A stretch of DNA of 6,059 bases from Gammaproteobacteria bacterium (GTDB lineage: Bacteria; Pseudomonadota; Gammaproteobacteria; Arenicellales; JAOTYS01): assembly GCA_029861795.1 (NCBI GenBank), contig JAOTYS010000293.1, positions 1 to 6,059 of the forward strand, read 5' to 3'. Positions 5,693 to 6,059 of the stretch are shown one piece after another (the stretch's first letter is position 1; the number at the start of each line of letters is the position of its first letter). A program made the position numbers and the translations under genes. The notes beneath the pieces are model-generated. The model saw only the letters and a program-made list of their open reading frames with translations, was not told where the DNA came from and made no database searches.

Positions 5693-6059
5693 ATGAGTGC
5701 CACCGCCACTGACGCCACCTTGACGGTCGATCCTGTCTTGTTCGTGAGGCAGGTCGAGAAAATCTGGCAAGCTCGTGACGGGCAGGCCGCGGCCGCTGGA
5801 TATACGGATGACGCAATCGTGTACTACGGCCAGGGTCAAACGCATACGGGTGATGCCTTGCGCAGTTGGCCGTCGAACTGGTTCGCATACGCGAAAGACC
5901 TGCAGATCGCCAAGACCTACCGCGGTCATCATGGCAACTGTATTACTGGCACCTGGGAAAGCCGCTACACCAATCCAGAATCAGGAAAGGTGATGAAAGA
6001 ACGCGGCGCCGAGCTGTTCTTCCTGCGCGGGGAGAAAGTCTACGAACACCACATGTGGC
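5693..6059 (+). CDS. SnoaL/NTF2-like protein (N-terminal part, runs off right edge)
   Basis: The 122 visible residues resemble small SnoaL-like/NTF2-fold proteins. They comprise an N-terminal helix FVRQVEKIWQARDG (17-30), then AGYTDDAIVYYGQGQTHTG (37-55), a tryptophan-containing helix RSWPSNWFAYA, and beta strands with GTWESRY and ERGAELFFLRGEKVYEHHMW. NTF2-fold members include cyclases, isomerases, hydrolases and simple binding proteins, and no catalytic set can be assigned here; the paired histidines near the edge and the Asp-Asp at 40-41 could line the pocket. There is no signal peptide, so it is probably cytoplasmic. ATG at 5693 is chosen because GGAG (5682-5685) lies 7 nt upstream. It is probably co-transcribed with the ligase, with no terminator in the 36-bp gap, so it likely serves the same pathway. 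Product function is unassigned. Confidence 0.8.
   Translation, partial: MSATATDATLTVDPVLFVRQVEKIWQARDGQAAAAGYTDDAIVYYGQGQTHTGDALRSWPSNWFAYAKDLQIAKTYRGHHGNCITGTWESRYTNPESGKVMKERGAELFFLRGEKVYEHHMW

Noticed and set aside
5639..5993. Open frames on both strands overlapping the NTF2-like gene
   Set aside because: The NTF2-like frame has a ribosome site, operon spacing and a coherent SnoaL-like pattern. The alternatives have none of these.

Overview
The window holds two divergently oriented gene groups from a Gram-negative bacterium. A periplasmic solute-binding protein with a twin-arginine signal peptide, Shine-Dalgarno sites such as AAGGAGG, and compact operons suggest a proteobacterium. The genus cannot be read from the sequence. 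No rRNA, tRNA, CRISPR or transposase was seen.

Left group, minus strand, positions 3927 down to 1: a branched-chain-amino-acid-type (HAAT/Liv) ABC importer in the order binding protein (livK-like), permease livH, permease livM, ATPase livG. LivG is cut by the left edge, so the usual second ATPase, livF, would lie outside if present. The livK-livH gap (265 bp) and livH-livM gap (139 bp) hold several stem-loops without T-runs, which may set unequal expression of binding protein and permeases. livH starts with TTG behind a good ribosome site. livG starts inside livM.

Centre, 3928-4306: a 379-bp divergent control region. It contains a candidate promoter for each direction, a terminator-like hairpin in the livK leader, a perfect 17-bp tandem duplication, nested inverted repeats, a 12-bp palindrome upstream of the rightward promoter, and a 9-bp tandem duplication across that promoter's -10 box.

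Right group, plus strand, 4307 to the end: a 449-residue glutamine-synthetase-fold ligase, most like the gamma-glutamyl-amine ligases (PuuA/IpuC/GmaS type) rather than housekeeping GlnA. Thirty-six bp later comes a SnoaL/NTF2-like protein, cut by the right edge.

Working model (inference): the importer brings in a nitrogenous compound, possibly an amine or amino-acid-like molecule. The ligase attaches glutamate to it as the first step of assimilation or detoxification, and the NTF2-like protein acts on, binds or assists with the product. The shared control region would coordinate uptake and metabolism. The substrate is not evident from the sequence.
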